DNA of 64,000 nt from Dulcicalothrix desertica PCC 7102 (GCF_003991905.1 NZ_RSCL01000001.1:1-64000); one strand, 5' to 3'. Counted from the stretch's first letter, positions 17,656-27,322 are shown. Numbers and translations are program-made. The notes: generated by a model not told the origin, from the sequence alone.

Positions 17656-19782
17656 ATGAATTTTAATTTAAATGTTGATTCGTCCGAGGTAAAAACTAAA
17701 ATGGCTACTTTTCTAGATAGTATTACCGATGGTGTAATTATTCTTGACCGACAGTGGCGGTTTATCTTTATCAATGATGAAGGCGCCAAAATTTTTGATA
17801 AATGTCAAGAAGAGTTGATAGGTAAAAATGTTTATGAAGTATTGACAGAAGCGGGAACACCTGTTTTTTATCAAAACTGCCACAACGCAGTAAGTCAGCA
17901 AGTGCCAATGCGCTGGCAAGAGTTCAACACCTTGCTTGATAAATGTATAGAATTTTACGTCTATCCTTCAGAAAATGGTTTGGTTGTACTGACTCAAGAA
18001 GTTTCAACGCTTCAGAAACAGCAATCTGGACTACCATTTGTGTCTAATCCATTAGAATATCAGCTGCTTTATCAAACTGTAAAACTAGCTGAAACTGATG
18101 GCGCCGCTTTAAATCAAATGATACAGCATTTGATGGCGGAAGCTGCACTACGTCATACAAATGCTCAGTTCGCAAAAATTCTTGAAAGCATTACAGATGG
18201 AGTTGTGGCTTTTGACCATGAATGGCGTTACACTTTTGTTAACGAAAAAGCCACACAGATTCTACAAAAATACGAAGGTGAGTTACTGGGTAGAAATATT
18301 TGGCAAGTATACCCAGAGTTAGTTGATACAGCAATTTATCAAAAATGTCACGAAGTTGCCGATACTGGAACTTCAGTACAATTTGAAGCTTACTACCCAA
18401 AGCTTAATCTCTGGCTAGAACATAATATCTACCGCTCGGTAAATGGAATTTCGATTTATTTTCGAGATATTACGCAGCGTAAACAAATAGAAACAGAACG
18501 ACATTCATTATTTATACGCGAACAAAATGCACGTCAAGAAGTCGAACTTGCACAAGCTAGGTATGCTTTTTTATCGGAAGCAGGACGAGTGTTAGCAACT
18601 TCGTTAGATATTCAAACTACTTTATCATCAGTAGTACGTTTGGTTATACCATTTTTGGCAGATTATTGCTTAGTGCAGAAACTGGGTTCGGATGGTTCTT
18701 TTCAGTCGGTTGCTGCAATGCACTGTATGAGCGAGAAACAAGGACTAGTTGATGAGTTAGCCAACCGTTATCAAAATCATATCAAGAGTCCAAATAGTTT
18801 GACTGCTAGAGTTTTTCAAAGTCGAGAACCGATTTTAATAACTGAGTGTGACTATAATACGGCAACTTCAGTTACGCAAGACGAGGAACTTCTCAATATA
18901 TATGAGCAATTACAACCTTGTTCATGTATGATGATACCGTTAATTGCGCGCGGTCAAATTTTTGGAACGTTATTTTTAGCAACATCTGAGTCACAACGTA
19001 GGTATACAGAGTCAGATTTGGTATTGGCTGTTGACTTAGCTTGTCGCGCAGCAATGGCTATCGATAACTCGCAATTATACCAGCAAGCGCAAGAATCAAA
19101 TCGTCTCAAAGACGAATTTTTGGCTACGATGTCTCACGAACTTCGCACACCACTACACTCTATATTAGGATGGGCACAAACGCTCGCGCGTCGCAGTTCA
19201 ACAGATAGTGCTGTCCAAAAAGGAGTCGAGACGATTGAGCGCAATGCTAAAAATTTGCTAAAAATTGTCTATGATTTGCTCGATGTTTCCCGTATTATTA
19301 CAGGTAAGTTGTGTTTAGATGCAGCGACTGTAGATTTTGCAATGATAACTCAGGAGGCGATATCGTCGTTACAACTAGCAGCAGAAGCAAAATCAATTCA
19401 TATCGAGACATACCTCGACCAAAATATTAATCCAGTGCGTGGAGATGCGGAACGTTTAAGACAAATTGTCTGGAATTTAGTTTCTAACGCTATCAAATTT
19501 ACACCCAAAGGAGGAAGCGTTACAGTTCGTCTTTTTCAACAGCAGTATGTTCAGCTAGAGGTTAAGGATACAGGACAAGGTATTCGCACAAATTTTCTAC
19601 CTTATATATATGACCGTTTTCGTCAAGCAGATGGTTCTTTTACTCGCATACATGGAGGGTTAGGATTAGGATTATCTTTAGTACGGCATTTAGTCGAAAT
19701 GCATGGTGGTACAATTGATATTTACAGTGCTGGAGAAGGTCAGGGAACAACCGCTACTCTCAGACTGCCAACTTCCATTTAA
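17656..19782 (+). CDS. PAS-PAS-GAF sensor histidine kinase
   Basis: A soluble kinase of about 708 residues. It has two PAS domains (about 15-125 and 175-285), marked by the paired phrases ITDGVIILDRQWRFIFIN and ITDGVVAFDHEWRYTFVN; a GAF domain (about 305-470); the HisKA H-box EFLATMSHELRTPLHSIL (His near 494-496); and a HATPase_c domain ending in GLGLGLSLVRHLVEMHGGTI. The ATG at 17656 is preferred to the TTG two codons earlier. No membrane segment or receiver is present. The sensed signal is unknown; the GAF lacks an obvious chromophore Cys context. Confidence 0.9.
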   Translation: MNFNLNVDSSEVKTKMATFLDSITDGVIILDRQWRFIFINDEGAKIFDKCQEELIGKNVYEVLTEAGTPVFYQNCHNAVSQQVPMRWQEFNTLLDKCIEFYVYPSENGLVVLTQEVSTLQKQQSGLPFVSNPLEYQLLYQTVKLAETDGAALNQMIQHLMAEAALRHTNAQFAKILESITDGVVAFDHEWRYTFVNEKATQILQKYEGELLGRNIWQVYPELVDTAIYQKCHEVADTGTSVQFEAYYPKLNLWLEHNIYRSVNGISIYFRDITQRKQIETERHSLFIREQNARQEVELAQARYAFLSEAGRVLATSLDIQTTLSSVVRLVIPFLADYCLVQKLGSDGSFQSVAAMHCMSEKQGLVDELANRYQNHIKSPNSLTARVFQSREPILITECDYNTATSVTQDEELLNIYEQLQPCSCMMIPLIARGQIFGTLFLATSESQRRYTESDLVLAVDLACRAAMAIDNSQLYQQAQESNRLKDEFLATMSHELRTPLHSILGWAQTLARRSSTDSAVQKGVETIERNAKNLLKIVYDLLDVSRIITGKLCLDAATVDFAMITQEAISSLQLAAEAKSIHIETYLDQNINPVRGDAERLRQIVWNLVSNAIKFTPKGGSVTVRLFQQQYVQLEVKDTGQGIRTNFLPYIYDRFRQADGSFTRIHGGLGLGLSLVRHLVEMHGGTIDIYSAGEGQGTTATLRLPTSI

Positions 19783-19951
19783 TCGAATACTACTGTAGGA
19801 AGCGACATACCGTGTTTATACACTAAGAGCGTGCGTCTATATAGCGGAATCTTGCGTCTCTACATTGAAAATTGCTGCTCATACACTGTAATTCTGCGTC
19901 CCAGCACCAAAATTACGGGTCTATACATATATTTAATTTGAGGAGAATTCA

Positions 19952-20389
19952 ATGACCGCAGAGGAGTTATTGCAAAAATATGCCGAAGGGAAAAGAAATT
20001 TTGCAGGAATTAATTTGGCGAACGTATGTTTATCTGGTATGGATTTACGTGGTATAGATTTGAGTAGAGCAAATTTAGTAGAAGCAGATTTATCGAGCGC
20101 AAATCTTAGTTTTGCTAATTTACGTCAAGCGAATTTAGTCAAAGCCAATTTAATGAAAGCAAATTTAAATCATGCAATGCTTCTCAAAGCTAATTTGAGT
20201 GAAGTTCAGTTGAACGCTGCAATTTTAACGAATGCTATTTTGGTAGAAGTAAATGCTAGTCATGCTTTTATGCTAGAAGCGGTATTGACAGGCGCCAACT
20301 TTAATGATGCGTTTTTACGTGGCGCCATTATGCCTGATGGTAGTGAGTATATACCAGAATCTATTGTAGACGACACATATTTTAAATAA
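19952..20389 (+). CDS. Pentapeptide-repeat protein
   Basis: A 145-residue protein with GAGGAG 6-7 bp before the ATG. Residues 20-125 are almost continuous A(N/D)Lxx repeats (for example RANLVEADLSSANLSFANLR), ending with a short non-repeat tail DGSEYIPESIVDDTYFK. Probably cytosolic, function unknown. A perfect palindrome 13 bp after the stop probably terminates it. Confidence 0.85.
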   Translation: MTAEELLQKYAEGKRNFAGINLANVCLSGMDLRGIDLSRANLVEADLSSANLSFANLRQANLVKANLMKANLNHAMLLKANLSEVQLNAAILTNAILVEVNASHAFMLEAVLTGANFNDAFLRGAIMPDGSEYIPESIVDDTYFK

Positions 20390-20402
20390 TATATATACAC
20401 AC

Positions 20403-20430
20403 GTAGAGACCGTATTAATACGGTCTCTAC
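20403..20430. terminator. Perfect palindrome, likely terminator (GTAGAGAC repeat family)
   Basis: A 28-bp perfect palindrome, GTAGAGACCGTATT and its complement, is followed by AAAATTT. It lies between two convergent genes and belongs to a palindrome family also seen at 42847-42876 and, in shorter form, at 55038-55061. Confidence 0.6.
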
Positions 20431-20451
20431 AAAATTTCGTTATGTTAGAAA

Positions 20452-20640
20452 TTATGCTTTATCAACGATGTCTTTAACGCCATCTTTGACATCTTCTTTA
20501 GCGTTGCGTGCTTCAGCTTCTACTTGCTTCGCTTGACCTTCAGTTTTATCTGCGGGGTCACCAGTTACATTACCAAGTGCTTCTTGCGCTTTGCCTTCAA
20601 TATTTTTCGCAGCAGCTTTTGCTTTTTCTTCTAAACTCAT
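20452..20640 (-). CDS. CsbD-family stress-response protein
   Basis: A 62-residue, highly charged protein: EEKAKAAAKNIEGKAQEALG then GDPADKTEGQAKQ, the CsbD signature. CsbD-like proteins are small, hydrophilic and usually induced by general stress in bacteria; molecular role unknown. A purine-rich TAAGGAGC ribosome site lies before the ATG. Confidence 0.9.
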   Translation of the reverse strand: MSLEEKAKAAAKNIEGKAQEALGNVTGDPADKTEGQAKQVEAEARNAKEDVKDGVKDIVDKA

Positions 20641-20924
20641 TGTCTTAGCTCCTTATTAATTGTCAAACTGATTTTTTTATCAATTCAATGAGATAAACTT
20701 CTTTATCCCACCTATTACCTAATATCTCGTCATAGGTGAGTATTGGCATCCCACTCAAGTTGTATAAATATTTATATCTGATAATCCAAAAGATATATAA
20801 TTATAATTAGGCTTAAATAATCTTTAATATCTCTCTTTAGATTGGTGAAAAGCGTGTAACATCTGAGATAGTCTGAAAATGAATTAAATCAAATAGCCAT
20901 TTTCAACAATAACAATCAAGGCTT

Positions 20925-21131
20925 ATGCTTCTACAAGACAAAGAAACCGGAACTTTAGTAGAGATAAATGACTTGCAGGCACTAATAAGCCCTAATCAAG
21001 ATAGTGTGACAGTGCAAGACCAATCAGGACAAGAAGAACAAGACCCAGAACCTTTAAAGAAATCAAATTTGATTTTTCCTTCTGGTGAAAGCTTACCTCG
21101 CTGCTGGTTAGATGCTGACTACCAGAAATAA
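20925..21131 (+). CDS. Conserved small acidic protein
   Basis: 68 residues: KETGTLVEINDLQALISPNQ, an acidic middle (EEQDPEPLKKS) and LIFPSGESLPRCWLDADY. I know this pattern from short hypothetical proteins of cyanobacteria, without a function. No signal peptide or membrane segment. ATG start; the ribosome site is weak. Confidence 0.6.
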   Translation: MLLQDKETGTLVEINDLQALISPNQDSVTVQDQSGQEEQDPEPLKKSNLIFPSGESLPRCWLDADYQK

Positions 21132-21423
21132 TATTTCAACGAAAAATTGTCATTCTTACTACGTGTAGAATCTTAGAGATGCTTTACTGTGTTGTGGATG
21201 ACAATTTTTTGGTCTTAGTTTTGTTATTAATACTCTTGCCAATATAAATATTCTTGCTAATATAAAAAGTGTTTTGTCGATTAGCAAAATTCTTCATATT
21301 GGAAAGATGCTGCCAAAAAATCAAAATGAGTAACGGAATTGGTTTGATATTGAAAATTTTATTCAATTTTTAGAAACAATCCAGAATATTATCGTATTTG
21401 TCCTAGCTATAGGTTTATTTGGA

Positions 21424-21675
21424 GTGATGGTAATTCGTTTGTACGATTTATTTAGCTCTCTCATTGTACCAATTAAGTTTCAAAATATTACATCAGATAT
21501 ATTATTTATTTTAATTTTAGTTGAGTTATTTAAACTATTGATAATATATTTACGCGAACAGCGTATATCAGTGGGGGTAGCAGTTGAAGTTAAAATTGTA
21601 TCTGTGCTACGGGAAATAATTATTCGTGGCGCCTTGGAAATACCTTGGCACAAAATTATATACGATGATAATTAA
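21424..21675 (+). CDS. PsiE-like membrane protein, probably 5'-truncated
   Basis: An 83-residue frame starting GTG-ATG. It holds hydrophobic helices and the PsiE-family ending ISVGVAVEVKIVSVLREIII. The open frame continues upstream to about 21336 (RNWFDIENFIQFLETIQNII), which matches the usual family start, but no ATG/GTG/TTG is found there and a stop lies before it. The gene is therefore either started at a non-standard codon or has lost its 5' end. PsiE was named for phosphate-starvation induction in E. coli; function unknown. Confidence 0.5.
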   Translation: MMVIRLYDLFSSLIVPIKFQNITSDILFILILVELFKLLIIYLREQRISVGVAVEVKIVSVLREIIIRGALEIPWHKIIYDDN

Positions 21676-21698
21676 CTACCTGGTTATTGAGAAAACTC

Positions 21699-23363
21699 AT
21701 GGCTAAACCCGTAATAATGACGGTTGACGACGACCCAGAAGTTTTACAAGCAATTGCGCGTGACTTAAGACAAGAGTATGGAGACCGCTATCGAGTTGTA
21801 CGTGCGGAGTCGGGAGCAACAGCGTTAGATGCACTCGAAAAGCTTAAACTTCGTAACGAAACGGTGGCATTGTTCCTTGCCGACCAACGAATGCCCCAAA
21901 TGTCAGGTGTAGAATTTTTAGAAGGCGCCTTATCAATATATCCCGGCGCCAAGCGAGCGTTACTAACAGCGTATGCTGATACAGATGCAGCAATCCGCGC
22001 AATCAACACAACAAGAGTAGATTACTATTTAATGAAACCGTGGAACCCTCCAGAAGAACGGTTATATCCAGTCTTAAATGATTTACTCGATGATTGGTCA
22101 GCTTCGTTTAGTCCCCCATTTGAAGGAATACGAGTAATTGGCAACCGTTGGTCACCGCATTCACATTCAGTAAAAGACTTTCTCGCGCGTAACCAAGTAC
22201 CATACGAATGGATGGATATTGAGTTATCGCAAGAAGCACAGAAATTAGTCGAATATGCAGAATGCGACCATTTGCAACTACCCTTAGTACTTTTCCCTGA
22301 TGGTACAAGTACTCTACAACCAACTAATACACAAATTGCCGAGAAAATAGGCTTACAAACCCAAGCGGGAAAACCCTTTTATGATTTAGTGATTGTAGGT
22401 GGTGGCCCTGCGGGTTTAGCTGCTGCTGTCTATGGTGCATCGGAAGGATTGCGTACAGTTATGCTAGAACGCGAGGCGCCTGGAGGGCAAGCGGGTACAA
22501 GTTCGCGTATCGAAAATTACCTAGGCTTTCCAGTTGGATTAAGCGGTGGAGACTTGGCGCGTCGTGCTGTAACCCAAGCTCGGCGGTTTGGTGTCGAAAT
22601 TATCACACCCCAAGAAGCTACAGGTATTCGCGTAGAAAAGCCATATAGATTTATACAACTAGCAGATGGTAGTGAGATTAGTTGTCATGCATTGATATTA
22701 GCACTGGGTGTATCATGGCGCCGTTTAGATATACCAGGTGTAGAACGGTTAACAGGTGCAGGTGTTTATTACGGCGCCGCACAAACCGAAGCATTATCAT
22801 GTCAAGGAGAAGATGTATATATAATAGGAGGCGCCAACTCTGCTGGACAAGCAGCGATGTACTTTTCTAGATATGCAGCAAAAGTCACCATGTTAGTGCG
22901 CGGAGACTCATTGACTAAAAGCATGTCGCAGTATTTAATAGAGCAAATAGCATCAACACCCAACATCGAAGTCAAAGTACACACCAGCGTCATCGAAGCA
23001 AAAGGTGAAACCTCTTTAGAAGCAATCACACTTCAAAACGTATTAACCCAAGAAACGCAAACAGTACCCGCGAACTCACTATTCATATTTATAGGCGCCC
23101 AACCAGCAACTACATGGTTAGATGGAATAGTCGAACGTGACGAACGTGGGTTTATATTAACAGGCCCCGACTTGAAACGTGAAGAAAGGCGCCCAAAAGG
23201 ATGGAACTTAGAACGCGACCCATACCTACTAGAAACAAACGTCCCAGGAGTATTCGCAGTTGGAGATGTGCGTCATAACTCAGTCAAACGTGTAGCATCA
23301 GGAGTAGGAGAAGGTTCAATATGTGTCCAATTTGTTCACCAATATCTAAGTAAAGTTTTGTAG
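21699..23363 (+). CDS. Receiver domain fused to thioredoxin-reductase-like flavoprotein
   Basis: 554 residues from the ATG at 21699; the TTG at 21687 is less likely. Residues 1-130 are a receiver (D10-D12, phospho-acceptor D62, K113). Residues 143-222 resemble glutaredoxin, but the active site reads NRWSPHSHS without Cys. Residues 228-552 are an FAD/NADPH reductase with VIVGGGPAGLAAA, the second nucleotide motif YIIGGANSAGQAA and FAVGDVR. The CxxC of thioredoxin reductase is replaced by YYGAAQTEA, so it cannot reduce thioredoxin the usual way. It is 95 bp upstream of a CNB-histidine kinase on the same strand, a likely phosphate donor. Output is probably redox signalling (inference). Confidence 0.9.
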   Translation: MAKPVIMTVDDDPEVLQAIARDLRQEYGDRYRVVRAESGATALDALEKLKLRNETVALFLADQRMPQMSGVEFLEGALSIYPGAKRALLTAYADTDAAIRAINTTRVDYYLMKPWNPPEERLYPVLNDLLDDWSASFSPPFEGIRVIGNRWSPHSHSVKDFLARNQVPYEWMDIELSQEAQKLVEYAECDHLQLPLVLFPDGTSTLQPTNTQIAEKIGLQTQAGKPFYDLVIVGGGPAGLAAAVYGASEGLRTVMLEREAPGGQAGTSSRIENYLGFPVGLSGGDLARRAVTQARRFGVEIITPQEATGIRVEKPYRFIQLADGSEISCHALILALGVSWRRLDIPGVERLTGAGVYYGAAQTEALSCQGEDVYIIGGANSAGQAAMYFSRYAAKVTMLVRGDSLTKSMSQYLIEQIASTPNIEVKVHTSVIEAKGETSLEAITLQNVLTQETQTVPANSLFIFIGAQPATTWLDGIVERDERGFILTGPDLKREERRPKGWNLERDPYLLETNVPGVFAVGDVRHNSVKRVASGVGEGSICVQFVHQYLSKVL

Positions 23364-23458
23364 TCTCTTGTGGAACAGGCATCCCTGCCTGTTAGACATT
23401 CAAAGCAATATTATATTTAGGGCGGGGCATTCTTAAAGCCCACCTCACAAGAAAACTT

Positions 23459-24847
23459 ATGCTGCACGACCCAAACGAAAACGCTTTATTTCCCAAGTTA
23501 CCCGAAGAAGCATTACATAAAATGCAAAAAGTCGGCGCCAAAATTCATTTAAATGCTGGTGATACTGTATTTACAGAAGGGCAAGCAGATTATAAATTTT
23601 GTATTGTTTTAGATGGAGAAATTGAAATAACAAAGCAACTCGGTGGAGAGAGAAAATTGCTTGCAGTTCACCGTCGAGGTGAGTTTATGGGTGAAGTATC
23701 AATGTTAACTGGGCATGGCGCCTCAGCTAGCGCGCGTGCATTAACAAATGCGACAGTTTTAGAAATAGATAGCGAAACATTTAAACGTATTATTGCTGAA
23801 TGTTCACCAATAGCGGATGTAATATTAACGGCAATGGTAGGACGCAGCAAAGATGTAGAAGTGCAAATGCGTCATTCTGAAAAACTTGCAGCACTTGGTA
23901 AACTTTCCGCAGGTTTAGCACACGAATTAAATAATCCCGCAGCAGCAGCACAACGCGCTTCATCAAACTTACGTGAAATTTCAAAGACTTTGCAATCTTT
24001 AATGTGTGAGCTTTATTCTTTATCGCAAGAGCAATTAAAGTTTCTTCGTGACTTTGAACTTCAAGCAAACCCTACTATAAAACTCGACCCTTTAGACCAA
24101 AGTGATAAAGAAGACGCTGTAACCGACTGGTTGGAAGACCATGATATTAAAAATAGTTGGAAAATGGCGCCAACATTTGTGAATACAGCTATAGATACAG
24201 ATAAACTAGATAATCTTGCAGACCAAATACCACAAGATAAACTTGAAATAGTTTTACATTGGTTAGAAGCAAAACTTGCCCAAACTTGTTTATTAAACCA
24301 AATTGAACAAAGCACTGCGCGCATTTCAGAAATAGTTCAAGCAGTTAAAGGTTATTCTTACATGGACCAGGCGCCTTTACAAGAAATCGACGTACATCAA
24401 GGAATAGAAAACACTTTAATTATATTTGGGCACAAACTCAAAAAAGGTATAGCAGTAAAACGAGAATATGATTTAACATTACCGCGTATCCAAGCTTACG
24501 GCAGTGAACTCAATCAAGTTTGGACTAATTTAATAGATAATGCTATAGATGCCATGAAAGGCAAAGGGCAATTAACAATTCGTACAGAATCAGATAATAC
24601 TTGTATATTAGTTGAAATTACAGATACCGGAACAGGAATACCAGAAGCTATACAACCGCGTATATTTGAACCATTTTTTACTACTAAAGAAATGGGCGCC
24701 GGAACTGGGTTAGGGTTGGATATTACCTACCGTATTATAGTGAAGAAGCATCACGGTGATATTCACTTTGTATCTAAACCTGGAAATACGAGTTTTCGTA
24801 TTTACTTACCAATTAATCCAAGTGAGAAAACTAAATGTGAAAGATAG
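23459..24847 (+). CDS. Histidine kinase with N-terminal cyclic-nucleotide-binding domain
   Basis: 462 residues. Residues 10-135 form a CNB domain (FTEGQADYKFCIVLDGEIE, then GEFMGEVSMLTGHGASASAR); the cassette Arg is retained. Then come the H-box LSAGLAHELNNPAAAAQR (H155), a long helical insert (180-280), the N-box NQVWTNLIDNAIDAM and the G-box GAGTGLGLDITYRI. No membrane segments. It lies downstream of the receiver-flavoprotein and is probably its cognate kinase. Similar receiver-reductase/CNB-kinase pairs are found in several bacterial phyla. Confidence 0.9.
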   Translation: MLHDPNENALFPKLPEEALHKMQKVGAKIHLNAGDTVFTEGQADYKFCIVLDGEIEITKQLGGERKLLAVHRRGEFMGEVSMLTGHGASASARALTNATVLEIDSETFKRIIAECSPIADVILTAMVGRSKDVEVQMRHSEKLAALGKLSAGLAHELNNPAAAAQRASSNLREISKTLQSLMCELYSLSQEQLKFLRDFELQANPTIKLDPLDQSDKEDAVTDWLEDHDIKNSWKMAPTFVNTAIDTDKLDNLADQIPQDKLEIVLHWLEAKLAQTCLLNQIEQSTARISEIVQAVKGYSYMDQAPLQEIDVHQGIENTLIIFGHKLKKGIAVKREYDLTLPRIQAYGSELNQVWTNLIDNAIDAMKGKGQLTIRTESDNTCILVEITDTGTGIPEAIQPRIFEPFFTTKEMGAGTGLGLDITYRIIVKKHHGDIHFVSKPGNTSFRIYLPINPSEKTKCER

Positions 24848-24976
24848 GCAACAGATGCAACGGATGTAACGGATGATTTGTTTGTTACGCACAAAATTTT
24901 GTGTAAGGTTATCAACCCCCTCAAACCCTGCTTTCAACTAATTAACCATCCGTTACATCCGTTATAATCCGTTGCC
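24848..24976. repeat. Inverted pair of ACGGATGTAACGGATG repeats
   Basis: CAACGGATGTAACGGATG at about 24857-24874 faces its inverted copy at 24946-24976 (CCATCCGTTACATCC, then GTTATAATCCGTTGCC). The right copy overlaps the stop of the permease gene at 24962. A third copy lies at 7561-7588. Confidence 0.75.
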
Positions 24977-25870
24977 ATGTTCGGCGCCATTATTGAGCAA
25001 TAATCGTAAAACAGACAAAGCCAAAATAATCAAAAACAATACTAAACCGATAGTACAAGCATAGCTAATCTCTAAATTAGTAAAAGCTTGCTCGTACAAA
25101 TAATAAACAATAGTTTTGGAACTATTGCGTGGTCCACCTTGGGTCATAATAAATACTTCTTCAAACACCTTTGTCGCAGAAATTGCGGAAATTACAGCAA
25201 CTAAAGCTAAGTAAGGACGCATTAAAGGTAAAGTAATGTCCCAATGTTTACGCACTCCGTCCGAACCATCTATTGAAGCAGCTTCGTATACATCAGCAGG
25301 AATTGATTGTAACCCAGCTAGATAAATAACCATGTAATAACCCAAACCTTTCCACACGGTTACAGCCATTACACTGAAAAGGGCAAATCTTGGACTAGTT
25401 AACCAGGGAATACCTTCTTTGATAATACCTAAACTTTGAAGAAGTTGATTAATCAAGCCATTTTCTTGATATAACCAGTTCCATGCAATACCAGCAACCA
25501 CCATTGAAATTACAACTGGTGCATAATATGCTGCTCTAAACCAGGTAATACCGCGTAGTTTTTGATTGACTAAAATAGCGAGAGCCAAAGGCGCCGTCAC
25601 TAGAATTGGCACTACTACAATTAGATATAATATAGTATTACCCAAAGTCTTCCAAAATGTAGAATCATTAGATAAACGAACAAAATTAGCCAAACCCACC
25701 CATGTTTGCGACCCGCCGAAATCTTGAATTTGCGTAAAAGTCAAATAAAATGCTTGAAGCGCAGGTATAAATACTGTTAAGCCTAAAATGACTAAAGCAG
25801 GTAGTAAAAATAAATAAGGTGTTAGTAGTTGCTGAATACGAAGTTCATTTTTGGTTATATATTTAAACAT
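24962..25870 (-). CDS. Sugar ABC-transporter permease (MalF type)
   Basis: A 302-residue permease with six predicted transmembrane helices. The EAA loop that contacts the ATPase is present: EAASIDGSDGVRKHWDITLP. The region EEVFIMTQGGPRNSSKT is typical of the MalF/UgpA carbohydrate subfamily. No partner permease, ATPase or binding protein is in the window, so the other subunits must be encoded elsewhere. Its last codons (GNGL-stop) lie inside a dispersed repeat, so the C-terminus may have been replaced by repeat insertion. Substrate unknown. Confidence 0.9.
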   Translation of the reverse strand: MFKYITKNELRIQQLLTPYLFLLPALVILGLTVFIPALQAFYLTFTQIQDFGGSQTWVGLANFVRLSNDSTFWKTLGNTILYLIVVVPILVTAPLALAILVNQKLRGITWFRAAYYAPVVISMVVAGIAWNWLYQENGLINQLLQSLGIIKEGIPWLTSPRFALFSVMAVTVWKGLGYYMVIYLAGLQSIPADVYEAASIDGSDGVRKHWDITLPLMRPYLALVAVISAISATKVFEEVFIMTQGGPRNSSKTIVYYLYEQAFTNLEISYACTIGLVLFLIILALSVLRLLLNNGAEHGNGL

Positions 25871-26016
25871 AAGCTGACTAATTGAGTATAAGTTTTAATT
25901 TGTAAATCTACCTCTCGATAGTAGTATTTTCGTTCTGTCGGTAGATGATTAAGAAAGTTTAACTTTTGCATTATATAAATGCAAACTAATACTACACCAA
26001 AGTTCCAGGTAGAAGC

Positions 26017-26769
26017 ATGATAGTTAACCTACATGAACAAGGATGGGAGGTAATATACCATCGTGCCCACGCATTACTCGCTGCCCAAATTGCCGGAAAT
26101 TGGCACCCAGAATTACGCCCGCAACGTTGGTTAGAAACAATTTCCGCAATTTCCCACCACGATGACTTAGAAAAAGAGTGGGAAGGAAACCATCTTACAC
26201 CAGCAGGCGCCCCACGCGATTTTACTCTTGAAAAAGAAGTTGATTTAGAACGTGTGCGTAAACTTACACAAAACGCTCAGTATCGCGGACGCTGGGTAGC
26301 AATGTTGATCTCGATGCACATGAGCTTTTTAATCGAAGGAATGCGCGGTGAATCAAAAGAAATAGACGAATTTTTAGACGAACAGATAGCAAATCAACAA
26401 AAATGGATTGAAGAGTTAGAAATAACAAAAGACGACGCCGCTAAAGCGTATGCCTTCTTCCAATGGTGCGATAGAATGTCACTCATTCTCTGCAACAAAG
26501 AAGTTCCCGAAGGTACCACCAGCGCCGAAGAAACCGATGATTTCCGCGCGCTAGAAATAGCCAAAGACGGTGACGGACAAAGCTATAGCGTATCAATGCG
26601 TAGCGACGGTAACATCACAGTCAAACCTTGGGCATTCAAAGACGACAAATTCACCGTTAGACTCGAAGCTACCTATCTAGACCAACTACAATTTACCGAC
26701 AACAACGAACTCACAGAAGCACTACAAAAGGCGCCCATCAAAACCCTAGAATGGACATTCGCCAAATAA
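26017..26769 (+). CDS. DUF3891 family protein
   Basis: 250 residues. N-terminal HRAHALLAAQIAGNWHPEL, then AISHHDDLEKEWE, then RGRWVAMLISMHMSFL and FFQWCDRMSLILC are hallmarks of DUF3891. The spaced His and HD-type residues (H18, HHDD near 50) suggest a metal-binding helical fold related to HD phosphohydrolases, but no activity is known to me. Soluble; monocistronic. Confidence 0.8.
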   Translation: MIVNLHEQGWEVIYHRAHALLAAQIAGNWHPELRPQRWLETISAISHHDDLEKEWEGNHLTPAGAPRDFTLEKEVDLERVRKLTQNAQYRGRWVAMLISMHMSFLIEGMRGESKEIDEFLDEQIANQQKWIEELEITKDDAAKAYAFFQWCDRMSLILCNKEVPEGTTSAEETDDFRALEIAKDGDGQSYSVSMRSDGNITVKPWAFKDDKFTVRLEATYLDQLQFTDNNELTEALQKAPIKTLEWTFAK

Positions 26770-26773
26770 CCCC

Positions 26774-26915
26774 CAGAAACCCGGTTTCTTCCACACTAAA
26801 CACAACAATTTTCAGCGTTACCAAAAGAAACCGGGTTTCTCACTACGAACGATAACCCCCAATAAACGTAGGTTGGGTAAGCAACGCGCAACCCAACATA
26901 CAACAATATTATCTC
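26774..26915. repeat. Cluster of dispersed palindromic repeats
   Basis: It contains two AGAAACCCGGTTTCT-type elements (26774-26789, 26825-26840) and a GTAGGTTGGGTAAGC / GCGCAACCCAACATAC inverted repeat at about 26869-26903. It sits between convergent genes and may act as a bidirectional terminator. Confidence 0.6.
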
Positions 26916-26935
26916 AAACAATAATAATTAAACCA

Positions 26936-27322
26936 TTACCAAATCTTTTCCACAGAATAAGCAGCGATAGCCTCATCTACACTTAGTAAAGGCATTTTTT
27001 CAAAAATAGCTTGAACAATTATAATACGGTCAAAGGGGTCACGATGATGATTGGGTAAGTCTTGTAATGCATAAACATGACTTAACTCAATTGGTAAAAT
27101 TTGCATGTTATTAACTTCTTGTTGACTCGCGATTAACTCCGGAACTGATACAGGTAAATCAAGCTTACCAAGCTGAACCTTAATTTGTATTTCCCAAACA
27201 CTAGCAATGCTCAGTACCCAAAAATTGTTATCATCTGTTAATAAATTACTAACTTTCTCTGAAAGAAGTTCTGGATTTACAGCTAACCAAATCAGAACAT
27301 GTGTGTCTAATAACAATCTCAT
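26936..27322 (-). CDS. PIN-domain toxin (VapC family)
   Basis: A 128-residue PIN ribonuclease. Acidic active-site residues are D6 (LLLDTHV), E44 (SVWEIQIK), D95/D98 (RDPFDR) and D116 (LLSVDEA). Family members cut tRNA or rRNA and are blocked by the partner antitoxin. Its ATG overlaps the stop of the upstream DUF2281 antitoxin by 4 bp, so the pair is coupled. Confidence 0.9.
   Translation of the reverse strand: MRLLLDTHVLIWLAVNPELLSEKVSNLLTDDNNFWVLSIASVWEIQIKVQLGKLDLPVSVPELIASQQEVNNMQILPIELSHVYALQDLPNHHRDPFDRIIIVQAIFEKMPLLSVDEAIAAYSVEKIW

Noticed and set aside
21184-21366. 60-codon minus-strand frame before the PsiE-like gene
   Set aside because: AT-rich, Lys/Asn/Ile composition without a domain or ribosome site; probably chance.
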